Below are positions 21,950 to 31,497 of a stretch of 64,000 nt of DNA, one piece after another. The DNA is taken from assembly GCA_024500155.1 (NCBI GenBank), contig CM044867.1, positions 13,529,632-13,593,631 of the forward strand, in the 5' to 3' direction. A model generated the notes under the pieces. That model searched no databases. It saw only the letters and a program-made list of their open reading frames with translations, and was not told the origin of the DNA. Made by a program: the position numbers and the translations under genes. Numbering within the stretch: position 1 is the first letter of the stretch; the number at the start of each line of letters is the position of its first letter. The DNA is from Chenopodium formosanum (taxonomy: Eukaryota; Streptophyta; Magnoliopsida; Caryophyllales; Amaranthaceae).

Positions 21950-23380
21950 TCAGAAGTAGTACTTTTTTAAGTTGTCTACATTCCAAGTTCTAGGCAGGCG
22001 TCTACCGTCTGGAGTTTCCAGGCGGTATGTGCCATCCCTAACTTCTTCATAGATCCGGTAGGGGCCTTCCCAATTGGGAGTTAGCTTTCCGAATTCATTG
22101 GCCCTACCGGTTGCCTCCATTTTCCGTAACACAAAATCATCCACTTTCAAAGGGCGTTTGTGCACTCTTTTGTTGTAGGCTCTCGTCATTCTCAGACGGT
22201 ATATCTCATGTCGTAGGGCAGCATTGCCCCTACGTTCCGGGAGGGAGTCCAATGCCAACCGCATGGCCTCCCAATTTGCCTCATCATCATAGAGCATCAC
22301 TCTGAGCGTAGGCTCATAGTGTTCAATTGGCAAAACGGCTTCCGCCCCGTATACCACGAGAAATGGGGTTTCCCCGGTTGACCCTTTAGCAGTTGTCCGG
22401 ATGGCCCATAATACATGAATTAACTCTTCAGCCCACAGACCACCGGCTCTTTCAATTTTCTTTTTAATCCCGTCTGAGATGAGTTTGTTGAATGCTTCAA
22501 CCTGGCCGTTTGCTTGAGGACGGCCGACTGAGGAAAAATTGCTTGAAACGCCCTGATCTCCTAACCAAGTCTTAAGCTGGGGCGTTTCGAACTGAGGGCC
22601 ATTATCAAATACCATAGACATAGGTACCCCGAACCGGGTGATGATATTCTTCCATATGAAAGAAATGACATCCTTTGTCTTGATGTTTTTAACTGCCTCC
22701 GCCTCCACCCATTTGGTGAAGTAATCCACAGCCACCAAAATATAGCGTTTTCCGCCTGGTGCAGGCGTATACGGACCCAATATGTCCATCCCCCATTTAG
22801 CAAACGGGACTGGGCTGTGGATTGCCGTCAGATCAGTAGCCGGGCGATGTATTAGCTTGCCAAACCTTTGGCATTTGTCGCATTTCTTCACAAATTCCTT
22901 GGCATCTGCCTCTAAGGTAGGCCAAAAATAGTGCCGCCTGGCTCTGACGGCTAGGGATTTGCCGCCTATATGGGAGGCGCAAAACCCTGCGTGCAGCTCT
23001 TCGAGTACTTCTCTTCCCTTTTCTGGGGTGACACATTTCAACAAGGGCTTGAGAAAACCAGCCTTGAAGAGTTCTCCGTTTCTTAACTCGAAGTTTGCTG
23101 CCCTCTTTTTCATGACGGCTGCTTCCTGAGGTGCATCGGGGAGCGTGCCGTCTGCAAGATACGCCCGGATGCCATCCATCCAAGTAGAACTTCGATCCAG
23201 AATTCCAATGGGCTCTTCATAAATACTTCGTTTTTCAAGAACTTCCCAAAAGACTGACCGAGGCGTATCATGGCAGGCGGATGAAGCCAATTTTGACAGT
23301 GCATCCGCCGGGTGGTTATCTGACCGGGGCACTTGATTCAACTTGAACTCCTCAAGTGTCCCAGCCTCACTTTTGACAGC
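21950..23380 (-). CDS. Tat element integrase
   Basis: The frame continues from reverse transcriptase across an in-frame TAG (23381-23383); the first ATG-like point is near 23341. It begins with a linker (VPRSDNHPADALSKLAS), then the HHCC zinc region (ELHAGFCASHIGG ... CDKCQRFG, about residues 117-157 counted from 23341), the catalytic core with D186 (GMDILGPY), D246 (MVFDNGPQF) and E282 (ANGQVEAFNK), and a C-terminal GPY-type module (WEGPYRIYEEVRDGTYRLET). Integrase inserts the cDNA copy. All expected catalytic residues are present and the frame is open to the stop at 21950, so apart from the upstream TAG the domain looks intact. Confidence 0.9.
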   Translation of the reverse strand, partial: AVKSEAGTLEEFKLNQVPRSDNHPADALSKLASSACHDTPRSVFWEVLEKRSIYEEPIGILDRSSTWMDGIRAYLADGTLPDAPQEAAVMKKRAANFELRNGELFKAGFLKPLLKCVTPEKGREVLEELHAGFCASHIGGKSLAVRARRHYFWPTLEADAKEFVKKCDKCQRFGKLIHRPATDLTAIHSPVPFAKWGMDILGPYTPAPGGKRYILVAVDYFTKWVEAEAVKNIKTKDVISFIWKNIITRFGVPMSMVFDNGPQFETPQLKTWLGDQGVSSNFSSVGRPQANGQVEAFNKLISDGIKKKIERAGGLWAEELIHVLWAIRTTAKGSTGETPFLVVYGAEAVLPIEHYEPTLRVMLYDDEANWEAMRLALDSLPERRGNAALRHEIYRLRMTRAYNKRVHKRPLKVDDFVLRKMEATGRANEFGKLTPNWEGPYRIYEEVRDGTYRLETPDGRRLPRTWNVDNLKKYYF

Positions 23381-25195
23381 CTAAAGGTATTTGATCATTG
23401 CCGGATGGGTTGCTTCATAAGTGCCCTCATACTGGCTAACAACCAATTGAGAATCAGAATAGGCGTCAATCTTTGTTGCCCCTGCTGCCTTACACATGCG
23501 GATACCGGCTAGCAGGGCTTCATACTCTGCCTCATTATTCGAGGCCTGGAACTTGAACCGTAGTGCATACTCATATCTATCCCCTTCCGGAGATTCACAA
23601 ACTATCCCTGCACCACAGCCATTCTTCGTAGAGCTCCCGTCTACATACACCTTCCAAACCTGATCACCATTATCCGGAGGAGCCGGACGAGTCATTTCAA
23701 CAATGAAGTCGGCAAACGCCTGACCTTTCACTGCTTTCCTTGGTTCGAAAGACATTTCCAGACTTTGCATTTCAATAGCCCATTTAAGCATTCTACCGGA
23801 TGACTCCAGGGTGGACATTGGCCGCTTGAGGGGCTGGTCGGTGTATATTACTACCGGATGGGCCAAAAAGTATGGCTTCAACTTTTTGAAGGCCATGTAT
23901 AGAGCAAGGCCAAATTTTTCCACCATGGGGTACCGGAGTTCAGCATTCTTTAGCACATGACTAATGAAATATACCGGGAGCTGCGCACCGTCTCGTTCAG
24001 CAAGGAGAACGGCACTGAGAGCATGGTCTGAGACGGCTAGGTACATATATAACTTCTCTCTTGGCAAAGGACTAACAAGTCTTGGCAAAGAGTGCAAGTG
24101 TTCTTTCAATTTCTGAAATGCCGTCTCAGCATCATCCCCCCATTCAAATCTAGTCTTCTTCCTGATTGCTTGGAAGAAATAAAGGCATTTGTCACCTGAC
24201 CAGCTGAGGAACCTCCCCAAGGCGGCCAGGCAACCGGTAAGTCTTTGAACCTCTTTGACAGTGCGGGGTGACTTCATGTCAATTACCGCCTGTATCTTCT
24301 CAGGGTTAGCCTCTATCCCCCTTTGATCAATCAGGAATCCGAGAAACTTCCCAGACTCAACACCAAAAACGCATTTCTTAGGATTTAACATAACCTTATG
24401 CCGCCTGAGTGTGGTGAAGGTTTCTCGGAGATCAGCAAGATGATCCGTCTGCTGCTTGGATTTGACTATCATGTCATCAATATACGCCTCTACATTCCTC
24501 CCAATTTGATTAATGAAGACTGTATTAATCATCCATTGGAATGTAGCCGGTGCATTTTTCAAGCCAAACGGCATCACAGTGTAACAAAATAACCCCTGAT
24601 CAGTGACGAAGGCCGTCTTTTCTTGATCTTTTTTCCACAGGGGTATCTGGTGGAAGCCGGAATAGGCATCCATGAAACTCATCAAGGCATGGCCGGCTGT
24701 TGAATCAACCAGACTGTCAATTTTTGGCAGTGGGTAACTATCCTTGGGACATGCCTTGTTGAGATCTGTGTAATCTACACACATCCGCCAGGTTCCATTC
24801 GGCTTTTTTACAAGAACAACGTTTGCCACCCAGTCGGGGAAATTACAAGGCCGGATGAACCTGGCATCTAATAGCTTTTTTACTTCGGCAGCTGCCGCCT
24901 GACTTCTTTCTTCACCGTGGTTTCTCTTCTTTTGCCGGATGGGCTTCATTTTTGGATCCACGGCGAGTTTGTGGACAGCGAGATCCGGGCTAATGCCTGG
25001 CATCTCTTCCACTTCAAAGGCAAACACATCTTTGAATTCTTTCAACAGAAGGTGCAAGTCTGCACCCAGAACAGCATTAGCAGCCGTCCCAACCTTAACA
25101 GTTCGTTCTGGACGGCTATCATCCAAAACAAGATCAATACTTTCACCAGCCGGTTGGGGACGGAGCTCATCTGACCGTTCACCGGTCAGTGATTG
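23381..25195 (-). CDS. Tat element reverse transcriptase and dual RNase H
   Basis: The frame follows the protease across an in-frame TAG at 25196-25198. Counting from 25126, RT spans about residues 80-260 with WRMCVDYTDLNKACPKD, MPFGLKNAPATFQ and the active site AYIDDMIVK (YIDD 215-218). The tether and original RNase H follow (about 345-450; only part of its catalytic set is obvious), then a second, archaeal-type RNase H (VYVDGSSTKNGCGAGI, D496; NNEAEYEALLAG; AYSDSQLVVSQ). Two RNase H domains in tandem are diagnostic for the Tat lineage. The frame ends at the TAG of 23381-23383, where a Gln codon (CAG) is plausible by family comparison. Confidence 0.9.
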   Translation of the reverse strand, partial: QSLTGERSDELRPQPAGESIDLVLDDSRPERTVKVGTAANAVLGADLHLLLKEFKDVFAFEVEEMPGISPDLAVHKLAVDPKMKPIRQKKRNHGEERSQAAAAEVKKLLDARFIRPCNFPDWVANVVLVKKPNGTWRMCVDYTDLNKACPKDSYPLPKIDSLVDSTAGHALMSFMDAYSGFHQIPLWKKDQEKTAFVTDQGLFCYTVMPFGLKNAPATFQWMINTVFINQIGRNVEAYIDDMIVKSKQQTDHLADLRETFTTLRRHKVMLNPKKCVFGVESGKFLGFLIDQRGIEANPEKIQAVIDMKSPRTVKEVQRLTGCLAALGRFLSWSGDKCLYFFQAIRKKTRFEWGDDAETAFQKLKEHLHSLPRLVSPLPREKLYMYLAVSDHALSAVLLAERDGAQLPVYFISHVLKNAELRYPMVEKFGLALYMAFKKLKPYFLAHPVVIYTDQPLKRPMSTLESSGRMLKWAIEMQSLEMSFEPRKAVKGQAFADFIVEMTRPAPPDNGDQVWKVYVDGSSTKNGCGAGIVCESPEGDRYEYALRFKFQASNNEAEYEALLAGIRMCKAAGATKIDAYSDSQLVVSQYEGTYEATHPAMIKYL

Positions 25196-26281
25196 CTATT
25201 TCTTTTCTTTCTTCACCACCACCAGATCTGCAACTTTTCTCTTTTTACCGGCTGCTGGTGGAGGTGAGGAAGCATCCTTGACATGGTCAAGATCTATTGG
25301 TTCCTTCCCTTGGCCGTCTGCGGCCACAATATCTTTGACGGCTGAGAGGTAGCATTCCCTAGCCGTCTTCTGATCCCCGTTCAAGGAACCAACAGAACCG
25401 TCATCTTTCTCATACTTGATGAGCATGAGAGACGGGATGATTACCGCCTTGGCCTCATTGAGGGTTGGCCTCCCAAGGATGATGTTATAGGCTGTCAATT
25501 CCTCAACGACCAAGAATCTGACGACCAGGTGTCGTCCTTGACCTTTCTCTCCCAGCCGGATGGGTAGGTTAATTCTGCCGGCTGGATAGACCATCCCACC
25601 CCCAAAGCCAACCAGAGGGTGGGTGACCGGATGCATACTGCTGGAGTTATATTTCAGCTTCTGTAAGCACCGGAGACTGATGATGTCTGATGAGCTGCCG
25701 GTGTCAATAAGGATACGCCCAACCAGCTGGTTGGCAACTTTGCATTCGATGACAACCGGATCATCATGCGGGCGGCGAACGCGGCCCCTGTCCTTCTCAG
25801 TAATGAGGACATCCGGAAAGGTGGAGCTGGCAGATGCCTGCTCCTCATCATCCGTATCCATCTTTCGAAGATGGCTTTTGGTGCCCCGGATGGTAGGGCC
25901 ACCACAAGAGAACCCGCCTGCAATGGTGTAGACCGGATCCTTGTCTGTTTCCGAACTACTTGCCGGCTGGGAGGTAGCCTTAGAAGACTGCCCCTTGTTC
26001 TTCTTCTTTGCCCCAGCTGGGGACTTGGAAATGTAGGACTTCAGAAGCCCCTTGTCAGCCAGACGGTCCAACGTCCGCTGTAAACTGAAGCAGTCGTTGG
26101 TATCGTGGCCAACTTCCTCATGGAATTGACAATATTTGCCCTTGTTCCGAGACTGAACGGAACTCTTCATTGGATTCGGCTTCTCAATGGACAGCCAGTC
26201 CTTTACCTCCATGAGGATGGAATTACAATCTTTGTTAAACTCGTACCGGGATACATACGATTTAAACTCTTTTTTCTTTTT
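25196..26281 (-). CDS. Tat element zinc knuckle and aspartic protease
   Basis: The frame continues from gag across a TAG at 26282-26284. Counting from the ATG at 26212, a knuckle-like CQFHEEVGHDTNDC lies at 28-41 and the retropepsin at about 150-255: catalytic ILIDTGSSSDIIS (D170) and the ILGRP motif (about 245-249). A Lys-rich tail ends at a further TAG (25196-25198), after which the same frame enters reverse transcriptase. Protease cuts the gag-pol precursor. All residues expected of the active site are present. Confidence 0.85.
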   Translation of the reverse strand, partial: KKKKEFKSYVSRYEFNKDCNSILMEVKDWLSIEKPNPMKSSVQSRNKGKYCQFHEEVGHDTNDCFSLQRTLDRLADKGLLKSYISKSPAGAKKKNKGQSSKATSQPASSSETDKDPVYTIAGGFSCGGPTIRGTKSHLRKMDTDDEEQASASSTFPDVLITEKDRGRVRRPHDDPVVIECKVANQLVGRILIDTGSSSDIISLRCLQKLKYNSSSMHPVTHPLVGFGGGMVYPAGRINLPIRLGEKGQGRHLVVRFLVVEELTAYNIILGRPTLNEAKAVIIPSLMLIKYEKDDGSVGSLNGDQKTARECYLSAVKDIVAADGQGKEPIDLDHVKDASSPPPAAGKKRKVADLVVVKKEKK

Positions 26282-27310
26282 CTAGGACGGCTGCTCAGAG
26301 TCGCTGACCGCCCAGACTTCTTTTCTTTTCTTGCTCTCTTCTTTTTTCTTTTCCGGCTGAGCAGACCGGCTTTCTTTTTGTTTGTCAGACTTCTTAGAGT
26401 CCGACTGGTTACCAGGCGTACAGAGGTCGGTTGCTTGTATATAGCTTACCGCCTCCCTCAAGGCCGCCTGTAATGTAAAGGCCCCTTTTCTGACAAGGTC
26501 AAACTTAAAAGCTGACCCATCTCTCAGACCCTTGAAGAAGTCTGTAAATGCTACCTCATCAGACAGCCCCTGGATTTGAATTCTAACCAGGTTGAACCGC
26601 CTGACATATGAACGTAGCCCTTCCCTCTCCCCCTGCTTAATAGTGCTCAAGTCTAAACTTGTCTTCTTAGCAGGGATGTTCATTGAGAAGTTGGAGGCAA
26701 ACAAGAAGGCAAGCTTCTTGAAGCAGTCAATAGACCCGGCTGGCAAGTTGCCAAACCATTGTTGGGCAATGCCCTTCAATGTAGCCGGAAAACAACGGCA
26801 CCAGGTAGCATCATCCCAACCTTGTAGACACATCAGGTTGGTATATGCCATCAGGTGATCTTCAGGATTGGTGGTGCCATCATAAGCACCAACCAAGATA
26901 TTCTTAACCTTGGCCGGCTGGGCCGCCTCGGTTATATTGGCTGCAAAGGCAGACGGCTGTTCGCCTAGCCTCATCAGCCGGAGCTGCCAGTCCAGTGGCT
27001 GAGCACTGGGATATGCCGCCTGTCCTCCGAATGGGGGTGGCTGCATGAACTGCAGGCCGTATTGCCCATACTGCGCCTGGGGTGCGTAGGGCATAGACCC
27101 TATCATTAGCTGAGGTTCGGTGTTGACGGATTTTCCGCCTGTCCGACTCTCATGCAAGGAAAGAGAGTTCCTTGCAGATGCTTGCTTGAAGCTGTCCGGA
27201 AAGCTTGAGGTAGAAGCTGACTCGGACTGCTCCTGCCTCCAACGATTGATGACCTCCCGGGCATCAAAGGTTGAGGCCTTCTTACCATCCGGCTGAGATC
27301 GCCGGGGCAT
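26282..27310 (-). CDS. Tat element gag core
   Basis: The ATG at 27310 overlaps the stop of the upstream frame (TGATG). The protein has a Gln/Pro/Tyr-rich N-terminus, then the conserved gag core at about residues 130-290 (VGAYDGTTNPEDHLMAY, WFGNLPAGSIDCFKKL, LSTIKQGEREGLRSYVRRFN), then a Lys/Glu-rich tail. It forms the particle that packages the RNA. It ends at TAG 26282-26284, with the frame open on the other side. The upstream 180 codons in another frame are probably its true N-terminus, separated by a one-base shift. Confidence 0.85.
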   Translation of the reverse strand: MPRRSQPDGKKASTFDAREVINRWRQEQSESASTSSFPDSFKQASARNSLSLHESRTGGKSVNTEPQLMIGSMPYAPQAQYGQYGLQFMQPPPFGGQAAYPSAQPLDWQLRLMRLGEQPSAFAANITEAAQPAKVKNILVGAYDGTTNPEDHLMAYTNLMCLQGWDDATWCRCFPATLKGIAQQWFGNLPAGSIDCFKKLAFLFASNFSMNIPAKKTSLDLSTIKQGEREGLRSYVRRFNLVRIQIQGLSDEVAFTDFFKGLRDGSAFKFDLVRKGAFTLQAALREAVSYIQATDLCTPGNQSDSKKSDKQKESRSAQPEKKKEESKKRKEVWAVSDSEQPS

Positions 27311-27849
27311 CAAGATCTTGGTCCAGTCAAGTTTTGCGGCTGCCTTCTCCTTTGGATGAGGAGTTGGCTGCCTGTCCTTGACTGGTTTTTCTTCTTCCCA
27401 CTAGTGGGAGTCTTCTTAGCAAGATGACTCTTGGAAGAGCCTGCCTTGTTATTGATCATATCCTTGATCTCACCCTTGAAGGAATTCATGAACTTCATGA
27501 GCTCATTCCGGGTGACTGGAGCTTCTCCTCTGGCCTTCCGGGTTTCCCCGTCTGACCTCCCAGCTGGCCGGCTACTAGGGCCCGCCTGATCCAGATTTTG
27601 TTCCAGATGATCCCTGGAACAGACGGATTTTGAGATGAGAGAGCCGTTCTTGGAGATGTAGGTCTCAACATCATTGTCTTCCTCCTCATCCTCCTCCTCC
27701 GTGAATACTTCTGGCTGAGGCTGAGGTGGAGACCGAGGGATTTCGAATCCCACCGGCTGAATAACCGGTTGTAAGTCTTCCGGGTTACCCGTCTGAGCAC
27801 CCGGATGCAGAGAAATGGAATTGAGATTTGGTACAGAATTTTGAACCAT
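27310..27849 (-). pseudogene. Tat element gag N-terminal part, frame-shifted from the core
   Basis: The start at 27849 (MVQNSVPNLNSIS) lies 33 bp inside the LTR edge; the open frame itself extends into the LTR but a start there is unlikely. The product has an acidic run (EEEDEEEDNDVE) and a basic end. It stops at 27310-27312. The core frame can be followed upstream as far as an A-rich run at about 27385-27391, where a one-base slip would join the two frames; I think this is a mutation, though a programmed shift is not excluded. Confidence 0.6.
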
Positions 27850-27861
27850 CTTGAGGTACTC

Positions 27862-27879
27862 TCCCCACAGACGGCGCCA
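27862..27879 (-). other. Primer binding site of the Tat element
   Basis: TGGCGCCGTCTGTGGGGA in element sense, two bases from the LTR edge at 27882. It begins TGG, complementary to the CCA end of a tRNA, and is the type commonly seen in this lineage; I do not name the tRNA. Confidence 0.8.
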
Positions 27880-27881
27880 AA

Positions 27882-28391
27882 TGTTTTGGGTGTTTTTGTC
27901 CCTTGGGAGAGTTACAGCTCGAAGATTGGTCCTGAGGGCTTCTGTACCTGCAAAAACCACGGAGACACCGGTTGGGGGTGGTGCTCCGCCTCCAACGCTC
28001 AAGTTAGTAACTTGAAGGAGAGTAATAAATGCGGAAATTAAGATGGGGATCTGCTTGGATTCCAAGCTCAGGTGTTCTCTGATGAGAGAGAAAGTAGGAT
28101 GTAATAAATGTTGGGTGAATTTCTGAATGTCCCCCATTTTGGGGGAATATCTCCCTATTTATAGGGTCCTTGGGAAAGGTGCCCTATCCTAGGTCATTTA
28201 ACCTAGGATTGGTGGGCTGCGCCGTCAAAAGGCGAATCTCTCGGGAATTGGGCCTTGAAGGCCGCAATTCTTTAAAGGTTATCTGGAGTCGCCACGTGTC
28301 TATTTAGGGTTGGTCTAGGATGACACGACACCTTGTGACACGTGGCGCTTCCTCATTGGTCCACATGTCTAGGGTAAAAAATCCCCAAACA
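27882..28391 (-). repeat. 5' LTR of the Tat element
   Basis: 510 bp, identical to the 3' LTR except one base near 27933 (G here, A at the 3' copy). TATA box at 28156-28163 on the plus strand. Target duplication GATAG follows at 28392-28396. Confidence 0.95.
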
Positions 28392-28396
28392 GATAG

Positions 28397-28948
28397 CATT
28401 TCGTCCCCTTGGATGGTAATTATCATTCGCCGCCATCTTCTCAATCAAATTCTTTGCATCGGTTGGGTTCTTCGTCATGATGGAACCTTCGGACGCAACG
28501 TTAATGTATATGTGAAACTCATGGGCTAAACATTATAGAATGTTTGGATTAACATCCACTCAAGAATACCATGGTGAGGGCATTGTCTTTGCAATCGCTT
28601 AGATCTTCTTCATGCCTCATACAGGGAATCGTAATTGGATTGATGGAAAGTAGATAGCTCGTTCCTTAATTTTGCGATTTTCTCTTGCGCCAAGAATTTG
28701 ACTAGAAAGGCGTTGGCAAGCTTGTCCTACGTATCAAAAGAACCTATACCTTCATCTCGTAACCAGTCCCTTGCTCTATCCCGTAGTGAAAAAGGTGAAA
28801 GGCGTAGTCTAATAGCATCATCAGTGACACCATTGAGCTTCATGGTGTCAAACGTTTCCAAGAAACTATCAATACAAGTCACAGCGCAATCATTCGGTGA
28901 GCTAGCAAAACAACCATGGGAGATGAACTGTATGAATTGGGGCTTCCC
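28397..28948 (-). pseudogene. Family C gag, 5' side of the Tat insertion
   Basis: Athila gag continues here: SFLETFDTMKLNGVTDDAIR and LRLSPFSLRDRARDWLRDEG (28900-28740), then after a stop or frame change the QRQCPHHGI-like part (about 28600) and the region leading to the insertion site. The left flank of the Tat element carries the next part of the same gag. Homology stops near 28948 (the KPQFIQF region), where L1 sequence begins. Confidence 0.7.
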
Positions 28949-29040
28949 CCTCTCCTTCTTCTTTGTTCGACCCAACATTCCATATCCAATTACCTTTATC
29001 GGAATCTGACCTTTCCCCTATTCTCTCTCCTTGGATTCAC

Positions 29041-29664
29041 TCCATCATCTTTAAAGCAGTTAGGAAATCCTTCTCCTTCCAATTCCTTTTCCAAACCCTC
29101 TCTAAAGCTTGTAATCTCAAATCCGATCAAAAATTCATTACTTTAGGTAAAGGGTTTTATAACCTGTAATGCCGCTCAAGTGAGGAACAACTCTCCATCA
29201 TTGCCAAAGGACCGTGCTTCTTGGGTAAATTGCTAATTCATGTCCAACCTTGGTTGCCGAGTTTCAAACCATCGGAGGCCAAATTAAACTCTTTCCCGGT
29301 GTGGATCTCCCTTCCAGAACTTCATATGGAATTCCAGTCTGTTTCTATCTTGGAAAAAGTGGGTAAAGCAATCGGAAAGTTTGTCAAAATTGATCCGGCT
29401 ATGCTTCGCTCAAACAGAATGCAAGAGGCTCGCATACTACTCATTATTGAGGAGGATGTGCCCAAGAGAGAAGGACTCTGGATTGGGAATTATTTTCAAA
29501 AATTTATCTACTTGGAAGTTCCTCCTTTGTGCTTGTATTGTGGTGCTTCAGATCATAAGAAGCAGAATTGTTCGAAATTAAAGTCAGTCACCAAGTTGGC
29601 TCCAGTTAACAAAGTTAAGGAGATGAATTCGAGAGAAATGGAAATGGAGATTGACTCAACCTAG
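29041..29664 (+). pseudogene. L1 ORF1 (DUF4283 / CCHC knuckle)
   Basis: The frame contains FITLGKGFYNL, a stop, and from 29221 an open stretch with LLIHVQPWLPSFKPSEAKLN, PVWISLPELHMEFQ, GKAIGKFVKIDPAMLRSNRM and a zinc knuckle CLYCGASDHKKQNC. This succession is typical of the DUF4283 plus zf-CCHC_4 proteins of plant L1 elements, which bind the RNA. The true start is not clear. The stop near 29168 makes it a probable pseudogene. Confidence 0.75.
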
Positions 29665-31049
29665 AAACAAGGTGAATGGATACCTATTCCAAGGAAAAAA
29701 TTTAAAAAGCGTGAAGTTACCAATTCTGGTAAACAAAAACAAAATTTTGAAAAAAAAATTCAAACCTCTAACATCAGTGAAGCCCAGCCGAAACACAACA
29801 AGCCCAACCTGGGTAAAACCAATATCCAATCAAAAGTCAACCACATCTCACAAAGCCCATCCACACCGTCCACTGCAATTCGGATACCTGGAGCCGTTAG
29901 ATTTGCCCCGACCCTACCAAAAATTAAAACCCCTAATACGCCGTCACTTGGGAATAATTTTACCCCATCCGTTGGATCTGCTTCCCAATCTTAAACCTCT
30001 CAACTGTTGGATCAGCCTCCCAAAATCCAAACTGTTGGCATTCCCCTTTTAGAATCTACCCTTGATTCTAATCCCAAACATTTGGACCCCCCCTCTCTCT
30101 GGTCCCCTCACACATCCAAACCCTAACTTTAAACAACTTACTTCTCCATCCTATAAACTCACCTTTGATAAAAAAATGGTGTCGTCAAACGGATCCGACC
30201 AGTTCAACGATGGCTACTGCCCCTTCCAGTTCGGGAGCAAATCATTGGAGGAGGAGTTGGGATCAATGTCGAACCACCTCTAACTTCGGTTCTAGAATCA
30301 ACTCAGACGTTGAACACAACCCAACCCTCAGTACATTTTACCTTTTCAGCCTCTCCCTCTAGACCTTCCACTCACAATTATGATGGAAACACCAATCAAA
30401 GCACCAGACGATTACATCTGCACCGACCCTCCGATCCTTTACTACCCGGAATGGGAAATGAAACAATGAACTTCTTTCTCAAAACTCCATCCAGGTGGAT
30501 GGTTGTTCCTCACAAAGCTATTTGACAGTACATCCTTGTACCTCAGCATGTCGATGCCCCATATCAAGAGCTTATGATGGCAAGAAGGCCAGAAGGCGTC
30601 ATGTATCCTACACACCTCCCAGATCTGGAAGTCATGAGGCAAATATGTCCCGTTTTGGAGGCCTTTATACGCTAGTGGCTAAACCAAGATCAGATCCTCA
30701 ACCACCCTTGGATATTTCACCCTCAATTGCACTTCTTAACCGATCCTACGTCAATCCTCCCTCAATCAAGGAAAGCCTTTACATTTACCTCAAAATGGAG
30801 CAAAATCACCCTGGGAAGCGCAACCAATGCAGTTCTTATCCTTCAAACCCAAATGGAATTCCGACAACTCACATCGAAGCTGACTGCACAAAAGATATGG
30901 ATACCAAGGACCTGCTGATGGTAGCTCAGTTCAAACCAAGCAATACTCATCTGTACAGCTGCAACCACGAAAAGTACTTCCATCCGGGCAAGGAAAGCAG
31001 CCATCAAATCAGGAAGGAGTTCCTTATGGACGGAGTGATACCTAAACCC
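29665..31049 (+). other. L1 ORF1 tail and ORF1-ORF2 linker
   Basis: About 1.4 kb of low-constraint, Pro/Ser/Thr-rich coding remnants in changing frames, as expected of the C-terminal part of plant L1 ORF1. I see no separate gene. Confidence 0.4.
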
Positions 31050-31497
31050 ATGATTATTGTTGCTTGGAATGTTAGAGGTATAGCAAGAGGTACCTTTATC
31101 CCCCATGCAAAACACCTAATCTAAGAACACAAACCTGACCTCATGTTCATCTCTGAAACAAAAACCAGTAGAGCCCATACCCAGCACATCATTAAGGACC
31201 TCCCCTTTAATAGCTACTTTCTTGCTGAGCCGGAGGGTGTGTCGGTGGCATTCTACTTCTGTGGAACTCTGCTAACATGGATTTCAGCTCTGTGAGCAGG
31301 GACAGTCATGCGGTTAATGGCGTGTTAAAGGTACAAAATTAGTCCTTCTTTATTTCGGCTATTTATGCAAGTACTAATTTTAAGTCTAGATGTGATACTT
31401 GGTCTGACTTGATTTTTTTGAGTGAGAATATGGTCCTACCTTGGTTAGTTATAAGTGACTTTAATGAAGTTACTAGTCAAGCTGAAAAGTTGGGGGG
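31050..31497 (+). pseudogene. L1 ORF2 endonuclease start
   Basis: MIIVAWNVRGIARGTFIPHA begins at 31050, followed after a stop by EHKPDLMFISETKTSR and, in other frames, ending with LPWLVISDFNEVTSQAEKLGG. These are the WNVRG, ETK and GDFN-type motifs of the apurinic-like endonuclease that nicks target DNA; here GDFN reads SDFN. Several stops and frameshifts break it. Element D interrupts it directly after the EKLGG motif. Confidence 0.8.

Larger units (their letters stand above)
17069..28391 (-). mobile_element. Tat-lineage Ty3/gypsy retrotransposon, full length, very young
   Basis: The element has 510-bp LTRs at 17069-17578 and 27882-28391 (TGTTTTGGG...CCCCAAACA on the plus strand), a 5-bp target duplication GATAG (17064-17068 and 28392-28396), a primer site at 27862-27879 and a purine-rich tract at 17579-17590. 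By eye the LTRs differ at one base (near 17120), so insertion is very recent. The minus strand carries gag, protease, reverse transcriptase, two RNase H domains and integrase; the plus strand carries a spliced gene between integrase and the 3' LTR. The second RNase H and the antisense gene are hallmarks of the Tat lineage (Retand/Grande/Ogre-like). It is much richer in GC than its surroundings. It sits inside family C gag. Confidence 0.95.
12247..28950 (-). mobile_element. Athila-like retrotransposon, family C (5' part lost to an L1, split by a Tat element)
   Basis: On the minus strand: a 3' LTR (12247-13796), a non-coding 3' part, protease and gag remnants (15392-17063) and, beyond the Tat insertion at 17069-28391, more gag (28397-28948). 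An L1 interrupts the 5' end of gag at about 28950, so the 5' LTR and primer site are not seen. As in A and B, no reverse transcriptase or integrase follows the protease. Coding parts are degraded. Confidence 0.75.
28949..31497 (+). mobile_element. L1-type LINE, 5' part, split by element D
   Basis: A plus-strand L1 inserted in family C gag: 5' end near 28950, ORF1 with a CCHC knuckle, a long Pro/Ser/Thr-rich linker, and the start of ORF2 (endonuclease). It breaks off at 31497 where the TGTAGACACCC LTR of element D begins. The rest of the L1 should lie beyond the right window edge. Stops are present in both ORFs. Confidence 0.75.

Noticed and set aside
27882..28137. Extension of Tat gag into the 5' LTR (MGDIQKFTQH...)
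   Set aside because: The same frame is present in the 3' LTR, and the ATG at 27849 just after the primer site is the usual start position.
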